NCBI GenBank assembly: GCA_014238425.1
Contig: JABABD010000015.1
Coordinates: 62,001-126,000 of the forward strand
Length of the DNA stretch: 64,000 bases
Direction of reading: 5' to 3'
Origin: Flavobacteriaceae bacterium
Lineage (GTDB): Bacteria; Bacteroidota; Bacteroidia; Flavobacteriales; Flavobacteriaceae
Part shown: positions 8,375-17,702 of the stretch, one piece after another
How positions within the stretch are numbered: the stretch's first letter is position 1
Layout of the letters: the number at the start of each line of letters is the position of its first letter
Program-made: the position numbers and the translations under genes
Notes under the pieces: generated by a model
What the model was told of the DNA's origin: nothing
Databases searched by the model: none
Seen by the model: only the letters and a program-made list of their open reading frames with translations

Positions 8375-9744
8375 TGAAAAACATTTTGGTCATTGGCGAT
8401 ATTATGATAGACAAATACTTAATCGGTAGTATTGAGCGTATATCTCCAGAAGCCCCTGTTCCTGTTGTTGATATAATTGAAGAGAAATCTGTTTTAGGTG
8501 GCGCAGGCAATGTCGTTAATAACTTATTAGCTTTTGGAGCTGAAGTAAATATTATGAGTGTGGTTGGTAATTGCAATAACGCTCCAATACTATACAATTT
8601 GCTTAAAGAGAAAAACATCAATACAGATTATATAATTATTGAAAATGACAGGCCAATAACTAAAAAAACAAGGATACTGTCTTCAAATCAACAAATTGTA
8701 CGTTACGACGAAGAAACCACAAAAGATATTAATAAAGATAGCTCAGATACGGTTTTTGAAACCTATAAGCGTATTATTAAAGATTACGGAATTATCATTC
8801 TTTCAGATTACGGTAAAGGCGTTTTAACTGATGATTTAACTGCCAAAATTATAGCGGCAGCAAATGAAGAAAATATTAAAGTATTAGTTGACCCCAAAGG
8901 GAGCAATTATTCAAAATATACTGGTGCTTATTTATTAACGCCAAATAAAAAAGAAGCCAGTATTGCAACAGGTATTGCTATTGATAATAATCATTTATCA
9001 TCTGCTATTCGTAAACTCAAATCAACTTATAAATTAGAGGTTTCTATTATTACCCTTAGTCAAGATGGTATAGCTGTTTTTGATGACAAATTAAGAGTAT
9101 TTCCTACTGAAGCAAAAGAAGTGTATGATGTTACTGGAGCTGGCGATACTATTATAGCAGCAATAGGATACAAATTAGCTGACAATAGACATATTGATGA
9201 CGCCATACAATTCGCTAATTTAGCAGCAGGCATTGTTGTTGGGAAAATTGGCGTGGCTACTGCCACAAATGATGAAATTTATTCAGGAAAAGACACTATA
9301 AAAACATTAGACGAAATTAAAACAATAGCTGCTAACCTTAAACGACAAAATAAAAAGATAGTTTTTACTAATGGTTGTTTTGATATTCTCCACTTAGGAC
9401 ATATTAAGTATTTAGAAAAAGCCAAAAAACTAGGCGATGTTTTAATTGTTGGGGTCAATACTGATAATTCAGTAAAAAGACTAAAAGGAGAGAAACGCCC
9501 AATTAATTCTGAATTTGATAGAGCGTATTTAATAAACGCTCTAAAGTCGGTTGACTATACCGTTCTCTTTGACGAAAACACACCTTATGAATTAATTAAA
9601 ACTATAAAACCTAAGGTTTTAGTTAAGGGAAATGATTACAAAGATAAACAGGTTGTAGGTAGTGATTTTGCAGAAACCACTAAATTAATAGCGTTTATAG
9701 ACGGCAAAAGCACAACTGATATAATTAATAAAATAAAACAATGA
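8374..9744 (+). CDS. hldE: Bifunctional heptose-7-P kinase / heptose-1-P adenylyltransferase
   Basis: 456 residues with both expected domains. The N-terminal PfkB/ribokinase fold starts with GDIMIDKYL and has the anion-hole/catalytic GAGD at 255-258. The C-terminal cytidylyltransferase-like domain begins near 330, with FTNGCFDILHLGH holding the HxGH at 340-343. The full-length fusion matches E. coli HldE, so both phosphorylation at C1 and ADP activation are predicted. It is coupled on both sides (shared base with hldD, ATGA with gmhA). The adenylyl-type enzyme indicates the ADP-L,D-heptose branch, not GDP-heptose. Confidence 0.93.
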   Translation: MKNILVIGDIMIDKYLIGSIERISPEAPVPVVDIIEEKSVLGGAGNVVNNLLAFGAEVNIMSVVGNCNNAPILYNLLKEKNINTDYIIIENDRPITKKTRILSSNQQIVRYDEETTKDINKDSSDTVFETYKRIIKDYGIIILSDYGKGVLTDDLTAKIIAAANEENIKVLVDPKGSNYSKYTGAYLLTPNKKEASIATGIAIDNNHLSSAIRKLKSTYKLEVSIITLSQDGIAVFDDKLRVFPTEAKEVYDVTGAGDTIIAAIGYKLADNRHIDDAIQFANLAAGIVVGKIGVATATNDEIYSGKDTIKTLDEIKTIAANLKRQNKKIVFTNGCFDILHLGHIKYLEKAKKLGDVLIVGVNTDNSVKRLKGEKRPINSEFDRAYLINALKSVDYTVLFDENTPYELIKTIKPKVLVKGNDYKDKQVVGSDFAETTKLIAFIDGKSTTDIINKIKQ

Positions 9745-10304
9745 TCTCTGAAAATTTAAAAGAGCATATTCAAGTGATAGAGCAAACTGTCAACACGTAT
9801 AAAGATGATATTAGTTTTATTGCTAACACCTGTATAAAACGCTTAGAGGCAGGTGGTAAAATTATCATCTTTGGTAATGGTGGTAGTGCCGCAGATGCGC
9901 AGCATATGGCTGCAGAATTAGTTGGGAGTTTTAGTAATAAAAAAAGACCAGCCATAGCAGCAATAGCACTAACAACAGATACATCTACACTTACTTCTAT
10001 TAGTAATGATTACTCATATGACAAGGTTTTTTCTCGCCAGCTCGAGGCCTTCGCTTCAGAAAAAGATGTCGTCATAGGCATTAGCACTAGTGGTAACAGT
10101 GAAAATGTTATAAATGCCCTTAAACTTGCAAAAGAAAGACGAAGTTATGTTGTAGGTTTAAGCGGCAATAATGGCGGCCTTATGGATACCGTTTGCGATA
10201 AAAATATTATTGTTTTTTCAAATCATACTTCAAGAATACAAGAAACCCATATTTTTATTGAACACAGTATTTGCGAAATACTTGATAAACACTTTTTAGA
10301 TTAG
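9741..10304 (+). CDS. gmhA: Sedoheptulose 7-phosphate isomerase
   Basis: SIS-domain isomerase that starts heptose synthesis from sedoheptulose 7-phosphate. FGNGGSAADAQHMAAEL carries the phosphate-binding serine loop and the metal ligands H55 and E59. GISTSGNSENV is the second phosphate loop, and the C-terminal QETHIFIEHSICEIL supplies further metal and catalytic His residues. 187 residues is the standard length. It completes the pathway with hldE, gmhB and hldD and abuts the GT9 gene that would use the product. Confidence 0.93.
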   Translation: MISENLKEHIQVIEQTVNTYKDDISFIANTCIKRLEAGGKIIIFGNGGSAADAQHMAAELVGSFSNKKRPAIAAIALTTDTSTLTSISNDYSYDKVFSRQLEAFASEKDVVIGISTSGNSENVINALKLAKERRSYVVGLSGNNGGLMDTVCDKNIIVFSNHTSRIQETHIFIEHSICEILDKHFLD

Positions 10305-11417
10305 ATGAAATATCAATTCTTAATCTTTATCGATGGATTGGCCAAGCCATTATACATGTTGATGAACACATTGAAATGGCAGAAGAAAGCACAAAACGAG
10401 TATCAACATTTTATTGTCTTAAAATTTTTCGGACTAGGTAGTATCGCACGAATTGTTCATGTTATCAATGCTGTTGACATTCAAAAAAATCAGGTGACAT
10501 TTATTACATTATATAAAAACAAGGCTATCGTTAATTTGCTGGGTTTAAATGCCATGTATATCAAAACAAACCATCCATTAGTTTTAATAAGCAGCGTTTT
10601 TAAAGTGGTTATTAAAATTTGGAGTCGAAAAGAAATCGCCGTGTTAGACATGGAACGGGCTTCAAATTTATCTGGTCTATTTAGATTAATAGTAGGAATT
10701 GGCAAGCACTGTAGTGCCTTCTATTTCAAACCGAAGAATAAAAATAAGAGCGGGCAGTTTTTTGTGTCATTGCAAAATAAACCTGCTACACACGCAATTG
10801 CTGACATGTTTAATAAAACATATGTAAGCCCTTCTGTAGAGTACAATACGGAAGAGGTTTCTAATAATAAGGTATTTATTAATATCAATGCTGGAGAATA
10901 CCTTCTAGAACGCAAATTCACCTTACCAGAATATGCTAGCTTAATCAAGACACTTCATAATAAAAATCCAGATTGGCATTTTTATTTAACTGGTGTAAAA
11001 TCAGAATTCACGTTGGTAGAATCGTTTAATGAACACTTAGTTAATATAGGCGTTCCATCAAAGCAGGTATCTATTCTAGCTGGCAAACATAATTTGTCAG
11101 CATTTGTAAGCAGTTTAAAAGAGGCTAGACTATTTATCACGAATGACTCAGGACCTTTGCATTTAGCACATTTATTTGGTGTTAAAACGGTTGGGATTTG
11201 GGGGCCGACTTCATCAAAATTAGTAGGCTACCAAAATAGTGAACACATGCTCAATTTAGAGTTAGACATGGCCTGTTCTCCTTGTTTTTTCCATCCAAAA
11301 TCAGATGTGGCAAAGTACTGTCAGGGAGATTTAACGTGTTTTAAATCAATGAATCCCAAAGAAATGGCTTCAGAAATTATTAGCTTCGTTCAACCAGAAA
11401 AAGCCTTAATCGAATGA
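10305..11417 (+). CDS. GT9 family glycosyltransferase (heptosyltransferase-like)
   Basis: 370 residues of GT-B fold. The C-terminal donor-binding stretch FITNDSGPLHLAHLFG, followed by GIWGPTSS, is the hallmark of GT9 ADP-heptose:LPS heptosyltransferases. A late cysteine-rich ACSPCFFHP segment is common in WaaF/WaaQ-like enzymes. Placement directly after gmhA, with no gap, supports ADP-heptose as the donor. The acceptor could be lipid A-core or another carrier in this cluster; the sequence does not decide. It overlaps the next radical SAM gene by ATGA. Confidence 0.85.
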   Translation: MKYQFLIFIDGLAKPLYMLMNTLKWQKKAQNEYQHFIVLKFFGLGSIARIVHVINAVDIQKNQVTFITLYKNKAIVNLLGLNAMYIKTNHPLVLISSVFKVVIKIWSRKEIAVLDMERASNLSGLFRLIVGIGKHCSAFYFKPKNKNKSGQFFVSLQNKPATHAIADMFNKTYVSPSVEYNTEEVSNNKVFININAGEYLLERKFTLPEYASLIKTLHNKNPDWHFYLTGVKSEFTLVESFNEHLVNIGVPSKQVSILAGKHNLSAFVSSLKEARLFITNDSGPLHLAHLFGVKTVGIWGPTSSKLVGYQNSEHMLNLELDMACSPCFFHPKSDVAKYCQGDLTCFKSMNPKEMASEIISFVQPEKALIE

Positions 11418-12811
11418 GTTTAGCTAAGCGCATATTATTTTTAAACCCGCCAGGTAAGAAAATCTATATTAGAGATTATTACTGCTCAAAGGTATCTAAA
11501 GCGTATTACTTGCCACAACCTGTAGATTTATTAATGCAATCAGCATTTTTTAATAAACCAGATTATAACATACTGGTCATGGATTGTATTGCTGAAAAGA
11601 TATCGGAAACGGATGCTCATAAAAAAATAAAAAGCTTTAACCCAAATTATATAATTGGTCAAATCGGCTCAGTGTCATTAATCGAAGACCGTCTTTTTTA
11701 TAGTACGATTAAAAAAGAAAATCCAAATGTCATAATGGCCTGTTCTGGAGATGCTTTTTTAGAAAAACATCCTGAGAAATTTCAAAAATACGATTGGTTA
11801 GACGCCATAATAACCAATTTTTTCAAGGATGGATTTAAGCAATTAATAGAAGGTGGAGAAGATATAGAAGGTCTTGTCTATCGGCAGGACAGTGCGTTTA
11901 TCACTAAAAATAGCAAACGCTCTAAACCCATTGATATGGCAGTGCCCAAGCAACATCTTTTTAGAGGCAACTATAGAATGCCATTTGCCAATGCGCTTCC
12001 TATGGCTACTGTTCTCACTAATTATGCCTGTCCTTACCCTTGTACATTTTGTATTATGTCTACTCTGCCTTATACAACGCGTACAGCGGCTTCAATTATT
12101 GCAGAATTAAAAGAACTAAAAGTAAATGGGTACAAATTCTTGTATTTTTCAGATCAAACTTTTTTTCAATCAAAAACTATCACAAATGAAGTTTTAGAAT
12201 GGATGGTTGAAGAAGACTATGGTTTGAGTTGGATGTGTTTTTCAAGAGTGGATGTTTTAAATGAAAAAGAACTAAAATTAATGAAAACGGCAGGATGTAC
12301 TTTAATTATGTTTGGAGTCGAATGGGCTGAAGACGATTTATTAACCCATTATAAAAAACACTATACAACTAAACAGATCGAAACAACATTTGCACTATCA
12401 AAAAAAATGGGCATAAAACGCTTAGGTACTTTTTTAATAGGTGTACCTGGCCAATCTAGAGAATCCATATTAAACACCATAGAATTTGCAAAAAAAATTG
12501 AGGCAGATTACGCTTCATTTAATGTTGCTGTACCTCGGAGTAATACTTCCTTCAGAACTGAAGCTTTAGCAAAAGGGTTGATTGACGATTCGTTAGAAGT
12601 AATGGATCAGTCTGGAAATGAAGTCACAATTGGCACAGGTGTTTTGAGCAGAAATGAATTAAAGCAGTTGAAAAATAAAGCATATCGTTCTTTTTATTTT
12701 AGGCCTCAATATATTTGGGAAAGGTTAATTAGCTTAAGAAATTGGACTGAACTTAAAATCCATTCTAAAGAAGGTTTTTACGTATTAAAAGGTCTTTTTT
12801 TAAAGTCATAA
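11414..12811 (+). CDS. B12-binding radical SAM enzyme (cluster copy 3)
   Basis: 465 residues. The N-terminal domain is Rossmann-like and begins ILFLNPPGKK, a common start for B12-binding radical SAM proteins. The cluster cysteines C206, C210 and C213 lie in YACPYPCTFC, without the usual RG before them. GVEWAEDDLL replaces the common GxESG element, so the SAM-binding region is somewhat diverged. It is coupled to the heptosyltransferase, suggesting that it acts on the glycosylated or lipid-linked intermediate; this is inference. The function and substrate are unknown. Confidence 0.8.
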   Translation: MSLAKRILFLNPPGKKIYIRDYYCSKVSKAYYLPQPVDLLMQSAFFNKPDYNILVMDCIAEKISETDAHKKIKSFNPNYIIGQIGSVSLIEDRLFYSTIKKENPNVIMACSGDAFLEKHPEKFQKYDWLDAIITNFFKDGFKQLIEGGEDIEGLVYRQDSAFITKNSKRSKPIDMAVPKQHLFRGNYRMPFANALPMATVLTNYACPYPCTFCIMSTLPYTTRTAASIIAELKELKVNGYKFLYFSDQTFFQSKTITNEVLEWMVEEDYGLSWMCFSRVDVLNEKELKLMKTAGCTLIMFGVEWAEDDLLTHYKKHYTTKQIETTFALSKKMGIKRLGTFLIGVPGQSRESILNTIEFAKKIEADYASFNVAVPRSNTSFRTEALAKGLIDDSLEVMDQSGNEVTIGTGVLSRNELKQLKNKAYRSFYFRPQYIWERLISLRNWTELKIHSKEGFYVLKGLFLKS

Positions 12812-12816
12812 TTGGA

Positions 12817-14070
12817 ATGAGTTCAAAAAAAGACATATTACGTTTTGCACCAATAGTCAAATATTTATGGCTGATTTTAACATTTTTAATCTTTTTTTTA
12901 AAAGGCATTTTACCTGGTTGGCAAGACCAACCTAGCGATTTCAATAATTACTATGTGTCTGCCAAACTGGTTTCCGAAGGGTCTTCAATTCATTCGTTTT
13001 ACGACAACACTTGGTTTCATGATGAAGCACAGCAAATAGGCATTAAAGAAGGTGCTAAGTTTTCTCCTTTTCCACCCATTACGGCCTATACTTGTTTACC
13101 ATTAACATACTTCGAACCACTAACAGCAAAAAGAATTTGGTTAGTGCTTAATGTTTTAATAGTAATCATTTTACCGTTTCGAATAAGAAAACTAACGGAT
13201 TGGTCTTTGAGTCAAACGATACTTTTTTTATCACTATTTATTGTTCCAATAGCAAGTACTTTAAATTCCGGACAATTATACTTGCTAATTGGCTTTTTAT
13301 TAATGGAGTCTTTGGGGCAAATGTATATACTAAATAAGCCCAAATTATTAGGATTTGTTATTGGTGTTTTAGGGTCATTAAAATATCTGCCGATTATTTT
13401 TTTAGGTTATGTTTTAAAGCATAAAAAAAGGTATGTTATCCTAATTTCTGCTTTTTTAGGAATAGTCATACCCGCTTTAATCGTATTCCTGATAGATGAT
13501 CAAGTATATGATGTCTTTTTCCAGCATTTCTTATCCCACATACAAGGCAACTTACCTGGACAAGGTGAATATGCAATTGGTTTTCAATCGATTGACTCTA
13601 TGCTTAATAATTTGTTTATTTATGATCAATTTAAAAACCCCTTTCCATTTCTAGATTCACCAATTTTAAAACCACTTATTAAATATTCATTATTAGGAGT
13701 AATTACTGGATTGCTTTTAATTGCTTTTAAAAAGAATAGCTATGAAATTACACCAACAATAGTGTCTATTGGTATTATTGGGGCTTTTGTAATGATCCCA
13801 GCATCCGCATCCTACCATTTCTTATTACTATTATGGCCCGTATTATGTTTATTTAAATGGCTTATTTCGTTTAAGTCTAAGCAGATCTTAGTTATCATCT
13901 CAATAATGATATTCGTGAGCTTTACTATACAGCACCACCATATTCCAAATTTCAATGAATTTCCGGCTATCAATTTATTACTTCATTATCCAAGATTCTG
14001 GAGCTTATTATGTGTATTTTTAATACTTAATTATTATCATATTATTTCTTTGAAAAAGAGCTATGGCTAA
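12817..14070 (+). CDS. GT87-type (DUF2029) membrane glycosyltransferase
   Basis: 417 residues with about ten hydrophobic segments. The first luminal/periplasmic loop has SDFNNYYVSAKLV, the acidic D-x-x-Y motif typical of GT87 enzymes that use polyprenyl-phosphate sugars. A second loop with FSPFPPITAYTCLPLTYF is also usual for the family. It would add a sugar on the periplasmic face. It lies between two B12-radical SAM genes, 5 bases after one and overlapping the other by 8. The donor sugar cannot be read from the sequence. Confidence 0.75.
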   Translation: MSSKKDILRFAPIVKYLWLILTFLIFFLKGILPGWQDQPSDFNNYYVSAKLVSEGSSIHSFYDNTWFHDEAQQIGIKEGAKFSPFPPITAYTCLPLTYFEPLTAKRIWLVLNVLIVIILPFRIRKLTDWSLSQTILFLSLFIVPIASTLNSGQLYLLIGFLLMESLGQMYILNKPKLLGFVIGVLGSLKYLPIIFLGYVLKHKKRYVILISAFLGIVIPALIVFLIDDQVYDVFFQHFLSHIQGNLPGQGEYAIGFQSIDSMLNNLFIYDQFKNPFPFLDSPILKPLIKYSLLGVITGLLLIAFKKNSYEITPTIVSIGIIGAFVMIPASASYHFLLLLWPVLCLFKWLISFKSKQILVIISIMIFVSFTIQHHHIPNFNEFPAINLLLHYPRFWSLLCVFLILNYYHIISLKKSYG

Positions 14071-15490
14071 ATTATTGTTTCTACAGAACATTGACTACGA
14101 ATTCCTAGGGCCTATGTATATCTCATCTATGCTCAAAAATCATGGTCACGATTGTGAATTAGCCATAGGCCAAACTTTTGAAGATTTTAAAGAACGGATA
14201 GAAAATTTTCAACCAGATTTAGTTGGTTTTTCTATCATGAGTGGGAGTCATTACTGGGGAAAAAACATGGCTGGAAAGGTTAAAGAAGCTTATAGAATAC
14301 GAAATATTTTTGGCGGAGCTCATCCAACTTTCTTTAAAGATTTTATAGAAGAGTCCGAAGTAGATTACCTAGTGAGAGGAGAAGGGGAAGAAACGATGAA
14401 AGAAGTTATGGATAGGATTGATCAAAACGAATGTTTTAATGACATTCCTAATTTATCCTATTCTCAAAACAATGAAAAAATTCATAACCCATTAAGGCAT
14501 TTACGCCCTAATTTGGATGACTATCCGTTTCCTGACCGTTCTCTTTATGATGATTTAAATAAATTTGGAGATAGAAAAGTACGAAATGTCATTACATCAA
14601 GAGGCTGTCCTTTTCACTGTACATTTTGCTTTGAAGATGCAATGCGAGACATGTATAAAGGGAAAGGGAAATATGTAAGAATAAGAGGTGTAGACAGAGC
14701 TATAGAAGAATGTAAAAGACTACTCGCCGAAACCAATGCTGAGATTATATATTTTGCAGATGATGTATTTGGTATGAAGAAACGATGGCTTTATGAATTC
14801 TTAGAAGTTTATAAAGAGGAAGTTAATGTAGAATTTATATGCTTAGTAAGAGCAGATATTGTTGCCTCTGATGAAAAATATGCTTATAAATTGGCAGAAG
14901 CAGGTTGTAAGTCTGTTTTCTTTGGGATCGAATCTGGAAATGAGGAATTGAGGAACAAGGTACTCAATAAACAATTGACAGATGAGCAAATCTTAAAAGC
15001 TGCTAAATTACTTCATGATGCAGGCATAACATTTAGAACGTATAACATTGTTGGTTTACCAGATGAAACTATAGAAGATGCTTTCTCTACTGTAGAATTA
15101 AATATAAAAATTAAAGCAGATTATCCTTGGTGCTCTATTTTTTCTCCTTTCCCTGGGACAGAATTAACCGATTATGCATTTAACAAAGGATATTTAGGCA
15201 AAGAATTTGATTATGATTCTCTAGATAAATCTTTCTTTTTGGAAACGAAATTAGATATTCCTCATAAACGAGAAATTGAAAATCTACAAAAGTTTTTTCA
15301 AACGGTAGTATTATGGCCTTGGACTTATCCATTTGTGAAACGTTTAATTAAATTACCTCCTAACTTAATTTTTAAAGCATGGTTTGGTTTAATTTACTTT
15401 CATATATATATTAAATCAGAAAAGCGTAATTTTTGGGAAACGTTTAAATTTGCAATTAAAAACTATAAGCATGTTTTAGTAAAAGAATAG
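14063..15490 (+). CDS. B12-binding radical SAM enzyme (cluster copy 4)
   Basis: 475 residues: a cobalamin-binding domain (~1-140, with LVRGEGEETMKEV), then a radical SAM barrel with C182, C186 and C189 in RGCPFHCTFC and GIESGNEEL downstream. The C-terminal ~90 residues (WPWTYPFVKRLIKLPP and beyond) are basic and aromatic, as in members that act on membrane or lipid-linked substrates; that is inference. The start overlaps the GT87 gene. About 90 bases of non-coding DNA follow before the flippase, the widest break in the cluster. Confidence 0.85.
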   Translation: MAKLLFLQNIDYEFLGPMYISSMLKNHGHDCELAIGQTFEDFKERIENFQPDLVGFSIMSGSHYWGKNMAGKVKEAYRIRNIFGGAHPTFFKDFIEESEVDYLVRGEGEETMKEVMDRIDQNECFNDIPNLSYSQNNEKIHNPLRHLRPNLDDYPFPDRSLYDDLNKFGDRKVRNVITSRGCPFHCTFCFEDAMRDMYKGKGKYVRIRGVDRAIEECKRLLAETNAEIIYFADDVFGMKKRWLYEFLEVYKEEVNVEFICLVRADIVASDEKYAYKLAEAGCKSVFFGIESGNEELRNKVLNKQLTDEQILKAAKLLHDAGITFRTYNIVGLPDETIEDAFSTVELNIKIKADYPWCSIFSPFPGTELTDYAFNKGYLGKEFDYDSLDKSFFLETKLDIPHKREIENLQKFFQTVVLWPWTYPFVKRLIKLPPNLIFKAWFGLIYFHIYIKSEKRNFWETFKFAIKNYKHVLVKE

Positions 15491-15586
15491 TTTTTGGAGC
15501 ATTGCTATATAAAATTTAAATTGTAAGTTTTATTTCAAATCAAATAAACGATACAAAAGCAATAATTAAAATACTATAATGGTATT

Positions 15587-15596
15587 AAAAAAAAAA
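15587..15596 (+). repeat. A10 homopolymer tract at the flippase start
   Basis: Ten adenines follow an ATG at 15579 (ATG GTA TTA then the tract). In the sequence given, that ATG reads into a TAG at 15600. Adding one A, or removing two, would join it in frame to the flippase ORF and give an N-terminus MVLKKKTLARSFLTIANVG, which looks natural for a flippase. Tracts of this length are prone to slippage during replication or transcription. Confidence 0.6.
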
Positions 15597-15613
15597 CCTT
15601 AGCTCGGAGTTTT

Positions 15614-16762
15614 TTGACTATCGCTAATGTTGGTAGAAGACTTTTAGTCGCAATCTTTGGGTTAGTTTTAAACTTTATTTTAATCAGATATAATACTGCC
15701 GAAGTTTTAAATACTTACGTATATTTCATAAGTATTTATATGTTGTTTTATATTTTCGCAAATTGGGGCGGAAGGTTTTTTAACACTAAAAAAATAAGTG
15801 AGAACCCAAAAGGTGTTAATAGTTTAGTTTCGAGCTTAATATCTAGTAAAATTATTTTAGTTGTTTTTTCAACTTTAATTATAATATTTTTGCCCTTAAA
15901 AGTAGAAATAAAGATACTAATCATAGTGTTTTTATTTTTAAAATCACTGACCCAAATTTTTGATAGTCTAATTCTTTACAGAAAAAAAAGCCAAATCGTT
16001 TTTGTAACTGAGGTATTACTAAATACCAGTTTTCTTCTTTTCATTTTTCTATACAATAATATTAATCCAATATCATTCTTATTATATTTTGTAATACTAG
16101 AACTATTAAAATCAGTGTATTATTTTACTATTTTAAAGAGCGAGATCTCATTTAAATTCTCAATAAATAAAGGCTATAAAATTTTAAAAAAATCGATTTA
16201 TTTCTTTGGTATTTCAATTGCTGGATTTGTTGCTTCAAAAGCTGACTTCTATATCATAGGTGTTTTAATAGATAAACAAACTATGAGTTATTACTTTATA
16301 ATTTCGAGCTTGTCTGGTATTTCTATGGTTATCTACGCCTCAATAATAAACACCTTTGAAACCAGTATTTATAGGTTTAACAATACGTTATTTAAAAAAC
16401 TAGAACATTCGCTTAAAAGTTTTGGATTGCTTTTTTCCATAGTAGCCGCGTTCGGTTTCTATGTGTCTTTAAACTATTTATATAAAATACCCGTAGATAT
16501 AAAATTCACTGTGTTTTTCTTAATAAACATTTTTATTTTCACTTTAATAAATTTTGAAATGTATAGATTTACTAAGCTGGAAAAGCAGAACATCATTTTA
16601 ATAATATTAATTTTATCTGGCATTATTAATTTAGTTTTTTCGTTTCTACTCATTAACAAAATGGGGCTGTTCGGTGCTTTCTTGGCCAATACGTTAGGGT
16701 TAATGTTTAATTATTTATTCCTTAGATTTTATTTAGTAAAAAAGCCAATAAATGAAGTTTAG
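15614..16762 (+). CDS. Wzx-like polysaccharide flippase
   Basis: About 382 residues with roughly twelve hydrophobic segments and little soluble sequence, in the pattern of MATE/MVF-superfamily O-unit flippases (for example ASKADFYIIGVLID in the middle). It would move a lipid-linked glycan across the inner membrane. The start given here is a TTG because no in-frame ATG is available. The frame stays open upstream to about 15566, and a natural ATG at 15579 is separated from it by the A10 tract. Either expression depends on slippage, an unusual start is used, or the tract has a sequencing error. It overlaps the following GT2 gene by 11 bases. Confidence 0.75.
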   Translation: MTIANVGRRLLVAIFGLVLNFILIRYNTAEVLNTYVYFISIYMLFYIFANWGGRFFNTKKISENPKGVNSLVSSLISSKIILVVFSTLIIIFLPLKVEIKILIIVFLFLKSLTQIFDSLILYRKKSQIVFVTEVLLNTSFLLFIFLYNNINPISFLLYFVILELLKSVYYFTILKSEISFKFSINKGYKILKKSIYFFGISIAGFVASKADFYIIGVLIDKQTMSYYFIISSLSGISMVIYASIINTFETSIYRFNNTLFKKLEHSLKSFGLLFSIVAAFGFYVSLNYLYKIPVDIKFTVFFLINIFIFTLINFEMYRFTKLEKQNIILIILILSGIINLVFSFLLINKMGLFGAFLANTLGLMFNYLFLRFYLVKKPINEV

Positions 16763-17630
16763 TATTATTACAATTACATACAATAGAGCTCATTTAATAG
16801 CAGAAACTATTGAAAGTGTTTTAAAGCAAACATATCAAAACTTTGAATTAATAATTATCGATGATGGTTCTACCGATAATACAGAAGAAATCATATTCCA
16901 CTATAAAAAAGAAAACGGAGATAAAATTAAATACATAAATAATAATAAAATTGGTATACCAAGTAAACTTAGAAACATTGGTTTAAAATATGCAACAGGA
17001 GATCTTATTTCTATCTTAGACTCTGATGATTTATGGACGGAAAATAAACTTAAAGAAATGCATACCATTTTTTCGCAAAAAGAAGATGTTCAGTTTATAT
17101 TTCACAACCTCCAACATTTTGAGAAAATCAAGTATTTAAAAGCTCCTTTTTATAAATATAATAGTTCTTTTTTTAAAAATGTTTTGAACGAGTTACTACT
17201 TTGTAAAATACTAGCTTTTCCTGTGTTTTCCATGAGACGCTCTTTGATAAAAGAAATAGGGCTATTCGATGAAGACGTTATGGAGGGGCAGCATGATTAT
17301 TACTTAAGAGTAGCCATAAAACATAAAATGTTTTATTTAAACAAGCCTTTAACGTTGATGAGAAGGCATGAAAGTAATTTAACCAAAAATTTTGATGTTA
17401 TTCATTGCTTAGATGCCATGACATCTTACAATAAATTGAAAGACGCTAATAAATTAAATGACAAACAATATTTGATTGCGACGAATTATATGAATTATAA
17501 TATCGCTAAATACTATTTTCAGCAAGAAAACAAACGAGAAGGAATGAAATATTTGAATTCTATTTTTAAGTATTCTTCCATTTTTAATAAATTATATATA
17601 AAAGCTAAAATATTACAATTCAAAAAATAA
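16752..17630 (+). CDS. Family 2 glycosyltransferase
   Basis: 292 residues of GT-A fold with the canonical start SIITITYNRAHLIAETIESVL, IDDGSTDNT at ~35-43 and the metal-binding DSDD near 88-91. EGQHDYYLRVA, a QxxW-like position, follows. It is a soluble enzyme with no membrane segment, so it acts on the cytosolic face, probably adding a sugar to the lipid carrier before flipping. It overlaps the flippase gene. The donor sugar is not predictable. Confidence 0.85.
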   Translation: MKFSIITITYNRAHLIAETIESVLKQTYQNFELIIIDDGSTDNTEEIIFHYKKENGDKIKYINNNKIGIPSKLRNIGLKYATGDLISILDSDDLWTENKLKEMHTIFSQKEDVQFIFHNLQHFEKIKYLKAPFYKYNSSFFKNVLNELLLCKILAFPVFSMRRSLIKEIGLFDEDVMEGQHDYYLRVAIKHKMFYLNKPLTLMRRHESNLTKNFDVIHCLDAMTSYNKLKDANKLNDKQYLIATNYMNYNIAKYYFQQENKREGMKYLNSIFKYSSIFNKLYIKAKILQFKK

Positions 17631-17702
17631 TATATTTTGATTGTTTATAGTATCACATGATATAATTATTAGTTAATTTTAAACGAAAAGCACGCTTACT
17701 AA

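Noticed and set aside
11874-12110. Plus-strand 78-codon frame inside the radical SAM gene at 11414
   Set aside because: It overlaps the CxxxCxxC region of a certain gene in another frame; the Cys/Leu-rich composition is a frame artefact.
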